This document shows, one piece after another, positions 30,784 to 39,132 of a DNA stretch of 64,000 nt. The position numbers and the translations under genes were made by a program. Position 1 is the first letter of the stretch, and each line of letters begins with the position of its first letter. The notes under the pieces are model-generated. The model made no database searches. It worked only from the letters and a program-made list of their open reading frames with translations, and was not told the origin of the DNA. Source of the stretch: a virus; the IMG/VR virus record IMGVR_UViG_3300009104_001210, positions 152,423 to 216,422 of that record; one strand, given 5' to 3'.

Positions 30784-30969
30784 GTGGATGATTTTTTTGA
30801 TAAATTATTTCAAAAAATAGCAGAATTTCATGAAAGAGAAATTCATATGAGTCAATCTTTAGCAGAGAATGATGAAGACATACCAATGTATGTTTTAGAG
30901 AAGGCAAGACAAGATTTTCATCTTAAAGAATATTTGTGGTTTAATAGAGATAAGATACCTAGTGCATAA
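30784..30969 (+). CDS. Small acidic protein (GTG start)
   Basis: 61 aa, GTG start with AAAGGAG seven bases upstream. Helical, with aromatic residues and histidines (FHEREIHMSQSLAEN). Not recognised. Confidence 0.55.
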   Translation: MDDFFDKLFQKIAEFHEREIHMSQSLAENDEDIPMYVLEKARQDFHLKEYLWFNRDKIPSA

Positions 30970-30986
30970 TAACATTAAGGAGTTAC

Positions 30987-31166
30987 ATGAAATATCAACG
31001 TACTGTAGAAGAAAGACTTGATCAATTATTACAAGTTATTGAAAGACTCATTGAAAGAGTAACAGATAATACTATTGATAGAGATGATCTTTCTAATCAA
31101 TTAAGTAATTTACATGAAAGATTAGAACAAGTACATGGGTTAGTAGAATTGGAAGATGAAGATTAG
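30987..31166 (+). CDS. Small coiled-coil protein (59 aa)
   Basis: ATG preceded by AAGGAG. Almost the whole protein is a charged amphipathic helix with leucine/isoleucine heptads (RLDQLLQVIERLIERV, LSNLHERLEQV). Likely oligomeric. Function unknown. Confidence 0.55.
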   Translation: MKYQRTVEERLDQLLQVIERLIERVTDNTIDRDDLSNQLSNLHERLEQVHGLVELEDED

Positions 31167-31181
31167 AGAACTAAATATTAT

Positions 31182-32015
31182 ATGCTTGAACGATTTAAAA
31201 ACTTTAAATTATTAATCGGTATATCTGCTTTAACAGTAGCAGGGTCAGCAGCGTTCTTTTCAGTATTTGGTTTATCAAAGTTATTTTCAGGAGCACAAAC
31301 TTCAGTAATTATAATGGCAGGTTCATTAGAGTTTACTAAACTTGTAGCCGCTTCATTTTTATATCAGTATTGGTATAGAGCCAGTAAGATATTAAAAACT
31401 TATTTGGGTATTGGTGTGGTTACTTTAGTGTTAATAACTTCAGCAGGTATATTCGGATATCTATCAAATGCCTATCAAGGCGCAACAATTAATTTCGAAA
31501 AACAATCCACAACTTTATTATATAAAGAAGATAGATTAGAACAATTAGAAGATGATAAAACTTATCTAAAAGAAGAGTTAGAACAATCTATTGCTTCTTT
31601 ACCAGAAAATTATATTACAGCAAAAAGAAAACTTCGTGAAGATTATAATCCAAAAGTATTAGCAGTCAATGATGAGATATTAAAAATTAAACAAGAGATT
31701 GGTGATTTAAAAGTTGAATTAATAGAAACTGGGGTGGATGTGGGTCCCGCAATTTATTTGGCAAGAGTATTTGGAACTGATGTAGATACAGTTGTAAAGT
31801 TCTTTATATTCATTTTAATTTTTGTATTCGATCCAATGGCATTAGCTATGGTATTAGCATGGAATACTGCACTTGGTAGAAGAAGTTTTGAAGTATATGA
31901 AGAGGGTGATAAAAAGGAAAAAGAAAAGGGTGATAAAAATAAAAAAGAAAGAAAAGTCCTAACAGGCCCCGAATTTGATGATAGACCACGAAAGGGAAGT
32001 GTAAAAATTGTATAA
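31182..32015 (+). CDS. Four-helix membrane protein with central coiled coil
   Basis: 277 aa. Hydrophobic segments at about residues 10-30, 40-60 and 75-97 are followed by a coiled coil (EKQSTTLLYKEDRLEQLEDDKTYLKEELEQ), then a fourth strong segment (FFIFILIFVFDPMALAMVLAW) and a charged cytoplasmic tail rich in EK repeats. Proteins with this layout recur in marine T4-like phages; role unknown, perhaps membrane remodelling or exclusion. Confidence 0.7.
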   Translation: MLERFKNFKLLIGISALTVAGSAAFFSVFGLSKLFSGAQTSVIIMAGSLEFTKLVAASFLYQYWYRASKILKTYLGIGVVTLVLITSAGIFGYLSNAYQGATINFEKQSTTLLYKEDRLEQLEDDKTYLKEELEQSIASLPENYITAKRKLREDYNPKVLAVNDEILKIKQEIGDLKVELIETGVDVGPAIYLARVFGTDVDTVVKFFIFILIFVFDPMALAMVLAWNTALGRRSFEVYEEGDKKEKEKGDKNKKERKVLTGPEFDDRPRKGSVKIV

Positions 32016-32059
32016 TAAAAATTTCACATACCGCGGGGGTGATAACCGAAAACAGGCAG

Positions 32060-32085
32060 TTGACGCACCTGTAGAAAAATGCGTC
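32060..32085 (+). promoter_or_regulatory. Leader hairpin before the TonB-receptor gene
   Basis: GACGCA (32062-32067) pairs with TGCGTC (32080-32085), overlapping a TTGACG that could be a -35 box; no convincing -10 follows at 17-18 bp. It lies 31 bases upstream of the receptor start and could affect expression. Low certainty. Confidence 0.3.
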
Positions 32086-32115
32086 TTACACTAAAAAAAA
32101 ACGAGGAGACGTTTC

Positions 32116-34908
32116 ATGAAAAACAAACGTAATCTAATCTCATTGGTAATAACATTTCTAATGCCTATGTTCATTTATGGACAAAGTGTTAGTGGTACGG
32201 TTGCTGATGAGGCAGGGAATCCTTTGGCTGGAGCTAATGTAGTTGTACAAGGAACTGATTTGGGTGCCGCTTCTTTGGAAGATGGTACTTATTCGATTAA
32301 AATCGGAGAAGGTTCACATACACTAATAGCTTCTGTTATCGGGTATGAATCATCTTCACAAACAGTAGATGTTAGTGGAGATATTAGTCTCGACTTTAGC
32401 TTAGCGGTTTCCGCAGTCGAGATGTCAGCATTGGAAGTTTTGGCTTCCCGTGCAGGCGAAAAAACACCTGTTGCTTATACTACGGTAGAAAAAGCAGATA
32501 TGGAATTCCGTCTTGGTAGTCAAGACCTTCCAATGGCGCTTAATCTAACACCATCAGTATATGCTACGCAACAAGGTGGTGGTGCGGGTGATGCTCGTAT
32601 CAATGTTCGAGGTTTTAATCAACGGAATGTAGCAGTAATGATTAATGGAGTACCACAAAATGATATGGAAAACGGTTGGGTTTATTGGTCCAATTGGGAT
32701 GGTGTAGCAGATGCTGCACATTCTATCCAGATGCAACGTGGTTTAAGTGCTGTTAATTTAGCTACACCTTCCATTGGTGGAACTATGAACATAATTACAG
32801 ACCCTACCTCTCACATAAAGGGTGGTAAGGTAAAACAAGAAGTTGGTGCTGGTGATTTTCTTAAAACTACAGTAAACTATAATACTGGCTTGATAGGTGA
32901 TAAATTTGCCTTGAGTGGTACAGTAGTACGTAAAACTGGTGGTGGAATCATTGACAAAACGTGGACAGATGCTTGGGCATATTACTTTGGTGCAAGTTAC
33001 GCACTAAATGCTGATAACCGATTTGAATTATACGCAATCGGTGCGCCACAGCGACACGCACACAATCTATATAAACAGAATATTGGTGCATATGATGCTG
33101 ATTTTGCTGCAAGTATAGATGGATATGATACTGAAGCACTTGGTGAAGATGGTAAGTTCAAGGATGTTGGACGTACATTTAATCAAAATTGGTCTCCAGT
33201 AGACCCATCATATACAGGTAAACAATACTATTATATGTATGGTGCTAAAACAGTAGCAAGACACGATCCCAACTTTATTAACGAAAGAGAAAATTTCTTT
33301 CACAAGCCTTTAGTAAACCTAAATCATTTTCTAACTATTAATGACAAAACAATGTTAAGTTCAGTATTGTATTGGAGTGGTGGTTCAGGTGGTGGTACAG
33401 GTACTTATGGTAGGATTCCTACTATGGATGCTGATGGTAATCTTGGTGATGATGACTATAAATTTTATTATGGTCGTTCTCCCTGGACACGTGATTGGAA
33501 TGCTCTTATCGCTATGAATAGTGGTGATTCTGATACAGTTTATGTAGACAAAAGAGTAATCACACGCACACATGGTATTGATAATAATCAATCTGTAGGT
33601 ATTTTGAGAAATAGCATTAATCGTCAGAATACATATGGCCTTATTTCTAAACTTAATTATGATGTAAGTGATGAACTTCAATTACAATTAGGTATAGATT
33701 GGAGAACTGCTGGTATAGAACACGCACGTGAAGTACGTGATCTAATGGGTGGTGATTATTATGTGGATTATGCTGATGATAATGTACCTGATGGTAAAAG
33801 AGTTGGATTAGGTGATATAATCGCTTATCATAACTCAACCACAGTTGATTGGTTAGGTGGATTCTTACAAGGAGCTTATGCTTCAGGTCCACTTTCAGCC
33901 TATGGTATGGTAGGATTATCACAGATTGGATATTCATATCAAGACCATTTTACTGTAGCCGATGAGAAGATTGTAGCAGATCCTATTTCCACTTTACAAT
34001 GGAAAGGTGGGGCAATGTATGATGTTACTGATAACGTTTCAGTTTTTGGTAATTTTGGTATTGTTGAAAAGCCACCAATTATGGATAATGTAATCTATTA
34101 TGATGGTACGGTTGCTTCAGATCCTGCAAATGAAAGATTTGTAAGTTCAGAAGCTGGTGCTCACTACGCGACGGATAAAGTAGCAGTTAAAGTGTCTGCA
34201 TATAATACAGATTGGAAAGACAGAAACCTTACCAAATCTGTAACAAGCGGACAAGGTTCAAGCGGTGATACTGATGTGATTTTCCTTTCGGGGATAAATC
34301 AGAATCATAAAGGTGTTGAAGTTGAAGCTTCTACACAAGTACTTGATGTACTTAACTTACAAGCTATAGTAAGTCTTGGTACTTGGAAGTTTGTAGGTGA
34401 TGCAGCAGGTAACTATCAAGAAGATGAGTTTAACGAAGAAGGTCAAGTTATCGGACAGACAACTACACCTTATTCTTACGCACTTGATGGTTTGTTTGTT
34501 GGTGATATGCCTCAAACATCTTACGCACTTGTTGGAACGCTTACACCAATTAAAGGTCTAAAAATGCAAGCAGTATACAAACAGTATGATAATAATTATG
34601 CTGATTGGAGTCCTGACGCTCGTGAGTATGATGGCTCAGATGCTGGTGCAGATAGAGAACAAGTATGGATGGCACCTGGATATTCCAGAGTTGACTTACA
34701 TGCTTCATATGCTCTACCTTCAATTGGTGGTATGGATTTTACCGCATTTGCTCATGTATTTAATGCAACAGATGCAACATACATTCAAGATGCAGTAGAT
34801 CATAGTCAGTATAATAGCTACGGAGATAAAACTCACGCAGCACACAACGCTGAAGTTTTTCTTGGAACACCAAGATACTTTAACGCAGGAATTTCTGTAA
34901 ATTTCTAA
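32116..34908 (+). CDS. TonB-dependent outer-membrane receptor (SusC-like)
   Basis: 930 aa, full length. Signal peptide (residues 1-22, ending YGQ), an N-terminal carboxypeptidase-like domain (VSGTVADEAGNPLAGANVVVQG through YSIKI and IGYE), the plug (DLPMALNLTPSVYATQQGG, ARINVRGFNQRNVAVMING, GLSAVNLATPSIGGTMNI), a long beta-barrel, and a final Phe in YFNAGISVNF for BAM recognition. Receptors of this build take up siderophores, glycans or vitamins in FCB-group bacteria. Codons look slightly more host-like than flanking phage genes. The ribosome site GAGGAG and a separate terminator behind it suggest a self-contained transfer from a host. It could alter uptake or block other phages that use a host receptor. 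Confidence 0.95.
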   Translation: MKNKRNLISLVITFLMPMFIYGQSVSGTVADEAGNPLAGANVVVQGTDLGAASLEDGTYSIKIGEGSHTLIASVIGYESSSQTVDVSGDISLDFSLAVSAVEMSALEVLASRAGEKTPVAYTTVEKADMEFRLGSQDLPMALNLTPSVYATQQGGGAGDARINVRGFNQRNVAVMINGVPQNDMENGWVYWSNWDGVADAAHSIQMQRGLSAVNLATPSIGGTMNIITDPTSHIKGGKVKQEVGAGDFLKTTVNYNTGLIGDKFALSGTVVRKTGGGIIDKTWTDAWAYYFGASYALNADNRFELYAIGAPQRHAHNLYKQNIGAYDADFAASIDGYDTEALGEDGKFKDVGRTFNQNWSPVDPSYTGKQYYYMYGAKTVARHDPNFINERENFFHKPLVNLNHFLTINDKTMLSSVLYWSGGSGGGTGTYGRIPTMDADGNLGDDDYKFYYGRSPWTRDWNALIAMNSGDSDTVYVDKRVITRTHGIDNNQSVGILRNSINRQNTYGLISKLNYDVSDELQLQLGIDWRTAGIEHAREVRDLMGGDYYVDYADDNVPDGKRVGLGDIIAYHNSTTVDWLGGFLQGAYASGPLSAYGMVGLSQIGYSYQDHFTVADEKIVADPISTLQWKGGAMYDVTDNVSVFGNFGIVEKPPIMDNVIYYDGTVASDPANERFVSSEAGAHYATDKVAVKVSAYNTDWKDRNLTKSVTSGQGSSGDTDVIFLSGINQNHKGVEVEASTQVLDVLNLQAIVSLGTWKFVGDAAGNYQEDEFNEEGQVIGQTTTPYSYALDGLFVGDMPQTSYALVGTLTPIKGLKMQAVYKQYDNNYADWSPDAREYDGSDAGADREQVWMAPGYSRVDLHASYALPSIGGMDFTAFAHVFNATDATYIQDAVDHSQYNSYGDKTHAAHNAEVFLGTPRYFNAGISVNF

Positions 34909-34922
34909 AATAGTATAATATG

Positions 34923-34950
34923 TGGGGGCTGGGGAAACTGGCCCCCCTAT
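34923..34950 (+). terminator. GC-rich hairpin terminator after the TonB receptor
   Basis: GGGGGC (34924-34929) pairs with GCCCCC (34941-34946), loop of eleven bases, followed by CTATTTA. No long T run, but the stem is the strongest in this region and lies 15 bases after the receptor stop. Confidence 0.65.
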
Positions 34951-34955
34951 TTACT

Positions 34956-35141
34956 ATGTTAAAACAGAAAGATATACCAAATAAAGATTTTGATTGTAAT
35001 CCAAAAGGTGATTGTTGGTGTAGAAAAAAACCATTTCCACAATTACCATATTCAGGATCTATTACTTTTATAGGTGATGCACCCGACATATGTTATTCAC
35101 CAAAAGAGCTAGAATTAATCATTAAAGAGCAAAAAAAATAA
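34956..35141 (+). CDS. Cysteine-rich CWC-like small protein
   Basis: 61 aa from the ATG at 34956, just behind the terminator; a longer reading would pass through the terminator. FDCNPKGDCWCRKKPFPQLP resembles the Cys_rich_CWC family (CxxxxxCxC), proteins of unknown function common in bacterial chromosomes. It may have entered with the receptor gene. The repeated promoter copy 3 begins at its end. Confidence 0.65.
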   Translation: MLKQKDIPNKDFDCNPKGDCWCRKKPFPQLPYSGSITFIGDAPDICYSPKELELIIKEQKK

Positions 35142-35183
35142 TTAAAAAAAGGCTTGACTCGTATTGCATTTTATCCTTATGAT
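35137..35183 (+). promoter_or_regulatory. Repeated sigma70-type promoter, copy 3
   Basis: AAAAAAAGGC, TTGACT (35154-35159), 18-bp spacer CGTATTGCATTTTATCCT, TATGAT (35178-35183), CAGG. Reads into the gene at 35202; a TTG start within the -35 box is not used. Confidence 0.75.
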
Positions 35184-35201
35184 CAGGATGAAAGGGAAAT
35201 T

Positions 35202-35561
35202 ATGAGAATATACGACAAATATGATGCAGTGAAAAAAGCGGCATCTTCTTTACGATCAGAAATGAATCGTATTCTAAAACCCAAAGGGTTTAAATTAAAC
35301 ATAAAAACAAATGCAAATTATTACTATAAATATGAGTTAATTGCTACGATTTGTTCACCAAATTGGTTCGATGATTATACTGATCCTAATGACCGATGGT
35401 CAGTAACGCCTAAATTAGAAAGCCTCAGGGATTCCATTACAAAGCGTTTTATACACATATTACACGATATAGTTAAGGATATGGATGAAATTACAGATTG
35501 GGTTGAAGAAGATGATGTTAGTGCTGATATTAGGTTTAGTTACAACGTAGGTAGTTGGTAA
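35202..35561 (+). CDS. Hypothetical phage protein under promoter copy 3
   Basis: 119 aa from the ATG at 35202, with AAAGGGA seven bases upstream; earlier in-frame starts fall inside the promoter. Helical, aromatic-rich (NANYYYKYELIATICSPNWFDDYTD) with an acidic C-terminus. No family recognised. One-base overlap with the next gene. Confidence 0.6.
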   Translation: MRIYDKYDAVKKAASSLRSEMNRILKPKGFKLNIKTNANYYYKYELIATICSPNWFDDYTDPNDRWSVTPKLESLRDSITKRFIHILHDIVKDMDEITDWVEEDDVSADIRFSYNVGSW

Positions 35562-35680
35562 TGGCTGATTTAAGATTACTCAGAGATAATTTTATGGAGT
35601 TTTTTATAGGTATTATGAGTGTTTGTTTATTGAGTAGTTTAATACCATTAGTATTCTATATAATGAGACTTATTAAGTGA
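35561..35680 (+). CDS. Small single-pass membrane protein (39 aa)
   Basis: ATG shares its A with the previous TAA. Basic start, then one long hydrophobic stretch (FFIGIMSVCLLSSLIPLVFYIM). Phage-typical small membrane peptide; role unknown. Promoter copy 4 follows within five bases. Confidence 0.45.
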   Translation: MADLRLLRDNFMEFFIGIMSVCLLSSLIPLVFYIMRLIK

Positions 35681-35684
35681 AAAA

Positions 35685-35731
35685 AATAATTAAAAAAAGG
35701 CTTGACTTGTATGGTCCTTTATCCTTATATT
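35685..35731 (+). promoter_or_regulatory. Repeated sigma70-type promoter, copy 4
   Basis: AAAAAAAGGC, TTGACT (35702-35707), 18-bp spacer TGTATGGTCCTTTATCCT, TATATT (35726-35731), TAGG. Drives the VWA gene. The first ATG at 35742 would be nearly leaderless. Confidence 0.75.
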
Positions 35732-35741
35732 TAGGTACAAA

Positions 35742-35783
35742 ATGAGTGATAAAGAAAAAGTAATGAGTGATAAAGAAAAAGTT
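35742..35783 (+). repeat. 21-bp tandem duplication at the VWA gene start
   Basis: Two adjacent 21-bp units (20 of 21 bases identical), each encoding MSDKEKV and each starting with ATG. Either ATG (35742 or 35763) could initiate; the second is farther from the promoter and may be the working one. Confidence 0.85.
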
Positions 35784-37979
35784 CTGAAACATTTTAATCC
35801 CATGAAACTTCGTGAAAAATATAGTGCGAAGAATTTTTCTAATAATAGAGGAAATAATTATTCTTCATTTTGGTTAGATAATGATTGGGATAGGTCATCT
35901 TCATTTTTTGATGATGAAGAAGAAAAACCTAAAGGACCAGATTTAATTGCATTAGCATCTTATAGAAGAGCTATTGCAAATTTTGTTAATATTGTAACAA
36001 GTAAAAATATTCCTGTTACTTTTAATTCAAGTGGAGATTCTTATACTGATGGTAAAAAAGTTGTTATATCATCGAAGTTAGATGATAAACTATTTGATAG
36101 TACAGTTGGATTAGCACTTCATGAAGGTTCTCATATTTTACTTTCAGATTTTGATTTTTTGAAACAACTTGAAGTTAATATTCCTAAAGAATATTATGAT
36201 AGAGGTTTTGTTAAGGGTTATAATCAACATGAAGTTAAAGTTCATATTAAAAACTTATTAAACTTTGTAGAAGATAGACGAATTGATTATCATATCTTTA
36301 AAAACTCTCCTGGTTATAAAGGTTATTATCATTCAATGTATGATAAATATTTTAGAGCTAAAGTTGTTGATAAAGCATTAAAATCTGATGAATATACTGA
36401 TGAGAATTGGGATTCATATATTTTCAGAATTATTAATCTTACTAATACAAATACTAATTTAAAAGCAGTTAAGGGTTTAAAAAGTATTTGGAAAGTTGTT
36501 GATTTAAAAAACATTAATAGGTTAAAAAATACTGAAGATGCTTTTAATGTGGCTCTTGAAGTTTATAGTGTTATTTTAGATAATGTTCCTGATGGAAATG
36601 AAAAAACTAATAAAGATACTGGCGAAGTTTCTTATGAAAGAGCTGATGGAAGCGGTTCTACAGAAGGAAAAAATTCAGATTCTTCTGAAAACGCTCCTGA
36701 ATCAAAAGAAATGTCAGATAAAGAATTTAAAGATTTTCTTGAAGCGGTAGAAGAAGGTAATACAGATTTTAATGAATCTTCAATGAGTGGTGGTAGTGGT
36801 TCTGATGAAGGTAAGGAAAGTGGTAAAAAAGTTGGTGGTAGTAAAGTTTCTAATTCATCAAAATCTTCTGATGAAAGAACTCTTTCAGATTCACAGAAAA
36901 AACAATTAGAAAAAGCTATTACAAAACAAAAGAAATTTATGGAAGGTGAAATAACCAAAAAGAAAGTTTCTAAAAAAGATAAAGCTGCTATTGACGCCAT
37001 AGAATCAGCAGGAATGAGTTATAAAGAAGTTGGTAAAGATTATAAAGAAAATTCTTATAGTGAAGGTGTTTCTAAAACCAAATGTATTGTAGTTAAAAAT
37101 CTTACTAAAGAACTTGTAGATAGTAGTACTATTGATATGTTGAGAAAATATTATTATAGAGAAGAAGAACAAGACGAAAATATTTCTGAAGGTTTAAGAC
37201 TTGGAACTATTCTTGGTAGAAAACTTTCTGTTAGAACTGAATCAAGAGATACTAAGTATACAAGAAAGAATACAGGAAGAATTGATAAAAGATTAATTGC
37301 TGAATTGGGTTTTGGTAGTGATAATGTTTTTAGTCAAACTTTCGTGGATAGTTATCCTGACGCTTTTCTTCACATTTCAGTTGACGCTAGTGGTTCTATG
37401 GGTGGAGATAAATGGAATAAAACCATTAAGTCAGTTGTAGCGATGGTTAAAGCTATTGATATGATTGAGGGTGTGGATGTGGTTGTTTCTTTCCGTTCTA
37501 CTCAGAGAAATAGTTCGAATAGAAGAAGAAGTAGTAGTAGTGGTGATTATCCTATTATGTTAATCGCTTATGATTCTCGTAAAGATAGTTTGGTTAAAGT
37601 TAAAACTTTATGGAAATATATTTCAATTTGTGGAACTACTCCTGAAGGATTATGTTTTGAAGCGGTTATGGATGAAATGGTAGAAGGTATGAATGATAGA
37701 GAATCTTACTTTCTAAACTTTTCAGATGGAATGCCAATGTTTAGTAATGATGAAGTTAGTTATTATTATGATTCGGCTTTAAATCATACTAAGTCAATGG
37801 TAAAGAAAATTAAAGAACGTGGTGTTCAGGTTCTGTCTTATTACATTGGAGATTCTTATGATAGACGGGATAACATGAAAGATTTTAAAACAATGTATGG
37901 TAAAGATTCACAATTTGTAGATGTAACTTCCGTAACGGCTGTTGCAAGAACAATGAATAAAAAATTCTTAGAAAAATAA
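35742..37979 (+). CDS. VWA-domain protein with HExxH motif, MoxR partner type
   Basis: 745 aa. HEGSH at residues 127-131 is a zinc-metalloprotease-like HExxH motif. A disordered Ser/Glu/Lys-rich linker covers about 290-430. The C-terminal VWA domain carries the MIDAS DASGS (Asp548, Ser550, Ser552), with later ISICGTTPEG (Thr) and NFSDGMP (Asp) completing it. Proteins with this order (CobT/CoxE-like) pair with MoxR ATPases; the phage's is at 15991 under the same promoter. Role is likely target remodelling, cofactor insertion or host takeover. First 14 residues are a duplicated MSDKEKV. Confidence 0.88.
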   Translation: MSDKEKVMSDKEKVLKHFNPMKLREKYSAKNFSNNRGNNYSSFWLDNDWDRSSSFFDDEEEKPKGPDLIALASYRRAIANFVNIVTSKNIPVTFNSSGDSYTDGKKVVISSKLDDKLFDSTVGLALHEGSHILLSDFDFLKQLEVNIPKEYYDRGFVKGYNQHEVKVHIKNLLNFVEDRRIDYHIFKNSPGYKGYYHSMYDKYFRAKVVDKALKSDEYTDENWDSYIFRIINLTNTNTNLKAVKGLKSIWKVVDLKNINRLKNTEDAFNVALEVYSVILDNVPDGNEKTNKDTGEVSYERADGSGSTEGKNSDSSENAPESKEMSDKEFKDFLEAVEEGNTDFNESSMSGGSGSDEGKESGKKVGGSKVSNSSKSSDERTLSDSQKKQLEKAITKQKKFMEGEITKKKVSKKDKAAIDAIESAGMSYKEVGKDYKENSYSEGVSKTKCIVVKNLTKELVDSSTIDMLRKYYYREEEQDENISEGLRLGTILGRKLSVRTESRDTKYTRKNTGRIDKRLIAELGFGSDNVFSQTFVDSYPDAFLHISVDASGSMGGDKWNKTIKSVVAMVKAIDMIEGVDVVVSFRSTQRNSSNRRRSSSSGDYPIMLIAYDSRKDSLVKVKTLWKYISICGTTPEGLCFEAVMDEMVEGMNDRESYFLNFSDGMPMFSNDEVSYYYDSALNHTKSMVKKIKERGVQVLSYYIGDSYDRRDNMKDFKTMYGKDSQFVDVTSVTAVARTMNKKFLEK

Positions 37980-37993
37980 AAAAAGGAAATAAC

Positions 37994-38074
37994 ATGGAAA
38001 GACTAAAAGAGTTTGGAACATTATTATTTATGTTTTTTGTATTTTATGTTTTTATAGTTATTGGAAACGTGTAG
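37994..38074 (+). CDS. 26-aa single-pass membrane peptide
   Basis: AAAAGGAAATAACATG gives a good ribosome site. The product is a short charged start (MERLKEFG) and one hydrophobic helix (LLFMFFVFYVFIVIG). Not recognised. Confidence 0.4.
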   Translation: MERLKEFGTLLFMFFVFYVFIVIGNV

Positions 38075-38082
38075 GAGTTAAA

Positions 38083-38277
38083 ATGACAAAAGAAGAGATT
38101 CTAACAGAATTAGAATCAATTGGTTATCAACTAGATTCAACATCTAATGGTTTTGTTGAAAATGATTCTGATTTAAGTGGTGCAAAAACTGATTTAAATT
38201 GTTTGATTGACAATTTAGAAAAAAAAGTGATCGCAGAAAATTTAAAATATGAAGATATTCAGATAGATGGGTGCTGA
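38083..38277 (+). CDS. Small acidic hypothetical protein
   Basis: 64 aa with AGGAG eight bases upstream. Helical, acidic, no motif. Ends two bases before the Nmad1-type gene start. Confidence 0.5.
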   Translation: MTKEEILTELESIGYQLDSTSNGFVENDSDLSGAKTDLNCLIDNLEKKVIAENLKYEDIQIDGC

Positions 38278-38278
38278 T

Positions 38279-38689
38279 ATGAGATTACCAAGTAAAAAAG
38301 AAGTAAAAGCTATTAAAGAATCTAGTAGAAAAAAAGTTTATTCGAAATCTGATAAAGTTGTAGCACAGATGGAAGAAGAATGGCCAGAAATGACTAAAGA
38401 GTTTAAAAGATTACAACATGAACAATATGTGTTGTTCTTACATAAGCAACATGATTATGGTCCAGGTAATATAAGTGTTGGCACACAATTAAAAACAGCT
38501 GAAGATATTAAACTATCTTTAATGGGTTTGTGGTTTAGAATGAATGATAAGATTCAAAGATTGAAAACTTTATTGATGAGTGGTAGAAATAATGCAGTAG
38601 AGGGCGAACCAATGGAAGATGCTTTTCTCGATGTATCTAATTATGGTATAATGGCAACAATTGTAAAAAATGGAAAGTGGGGTAAATAA
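38279..38689 (+). CDS. Nmad1 (DUF1599) nucleotide-modification-associated protein
   Basis: 136 aa from the ATG at 38279, one base after the preceding stop. KQHDYGPGNI, LSLMGLWFRMNDKIQRLKTLL, EPMEDAFLDVSNYGIMATIV and GKW match DUF1599, placed by others among domains linked to modified-base synthesis in phages. It has a MazG-like all-alpha NTP-pyrophosphatase look with ED and D residues for metal. Suggests the phage may carry modified nucleotides, though no other modification genes are seen in this window. Confidence 0.8.
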   Translation: MRLPSKKEVKAIKESSRKKVYSKSDKVVAQMEEEWPEMTKEFKRLQHEQYVLFLHKQHDYGPGNISVGTQLKTAEDIKLSLMGLWFRMNDKIQRLKTLLMSGRNNAVEGEPMEDAFLDVSNYGIMATIVKNGKWGK

Positions 38690-39132
38690 TGGTACGTAAA
38701 CAGAAAATAACATATCATAGTTATTATGAAGGTAGTATAAGATATTTGGCTTGTAGTGTATGTGGACATTATCAAAGTGTGGGTGAAGAAGCAGTTGCAG
38801 TAAAATGTAGTAATTGTACTGCAAGATATATGATGTCTAAGTTTCCACCTGAAGAAAATAAGTCAACATATAAACCTACAGGTCGTCCACCAGGATGGCA
38901 TTGGATGGCAGAGTTTGTTGATAAAGATGGTAATGTATTTCATAGAGGTAAAGAACAACCTAAGTTAAAAGGTACTTTAGCGCCAACTAAAGTGAAAGAA
39001 CCAAAGAAAAAAACTAAGCGTCGTTCACAGGATGAGATACTTGTAGCAAAGTATAAAGAAAAACAAGCATTGAAAAGAGCAATTAAGAAACAGAAGAAGT
39101 TTCTTAATCATGATATAGATAAGAATAAATAA
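38689..39132 (+). CDS. Zinc-ribbon hypothetical protein
   Basis: 147 aa. CSVCGHYQSVGEEAVAVKCSNC is a CxxC...CxxC ribbon; GRPPGWHWMAEFVDKDGNVFHRG is a conserved-looking middle segment, and the last 50 residues are lysine-rich. Possibly binds nucleic acid. Start shares a base with the previous stop; the next gene overlaps by one base. Confidence 0.65.
   Translation: MVRKQKITYHSYYEGSIRYLACSVCGHYQSVGEEAVAVKCSNCTARYMMSKFPPEENKSTYKPTGRPPGWHWMAEFVDKDGNVFHRGKEQPKLKGTLAPTKVKEPKKKTKRRSQDEILVAKYKEKQALKRAIKKQKKFLNHDIDKNK

Noticed and set aside
33385-33681. Minus-strand readings inside the TonB-receptor gene
   Set aside because: Antisense shadows of a clear beta-barrel gene.
35154-35201. TTG start at the -35 box for the 35202 gene
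   Set aside because: The TTG is the first half of TTGACT in a promoter conserved at four places; the ATG at 35202 has AAAGGGA.
36632-37000. Long minus-strand reading inside the VWA gene
   Set aside because: Antisense of the Ser/Glu/Lys-rich linker, whose repetitive codons avoid stops on the other strand.
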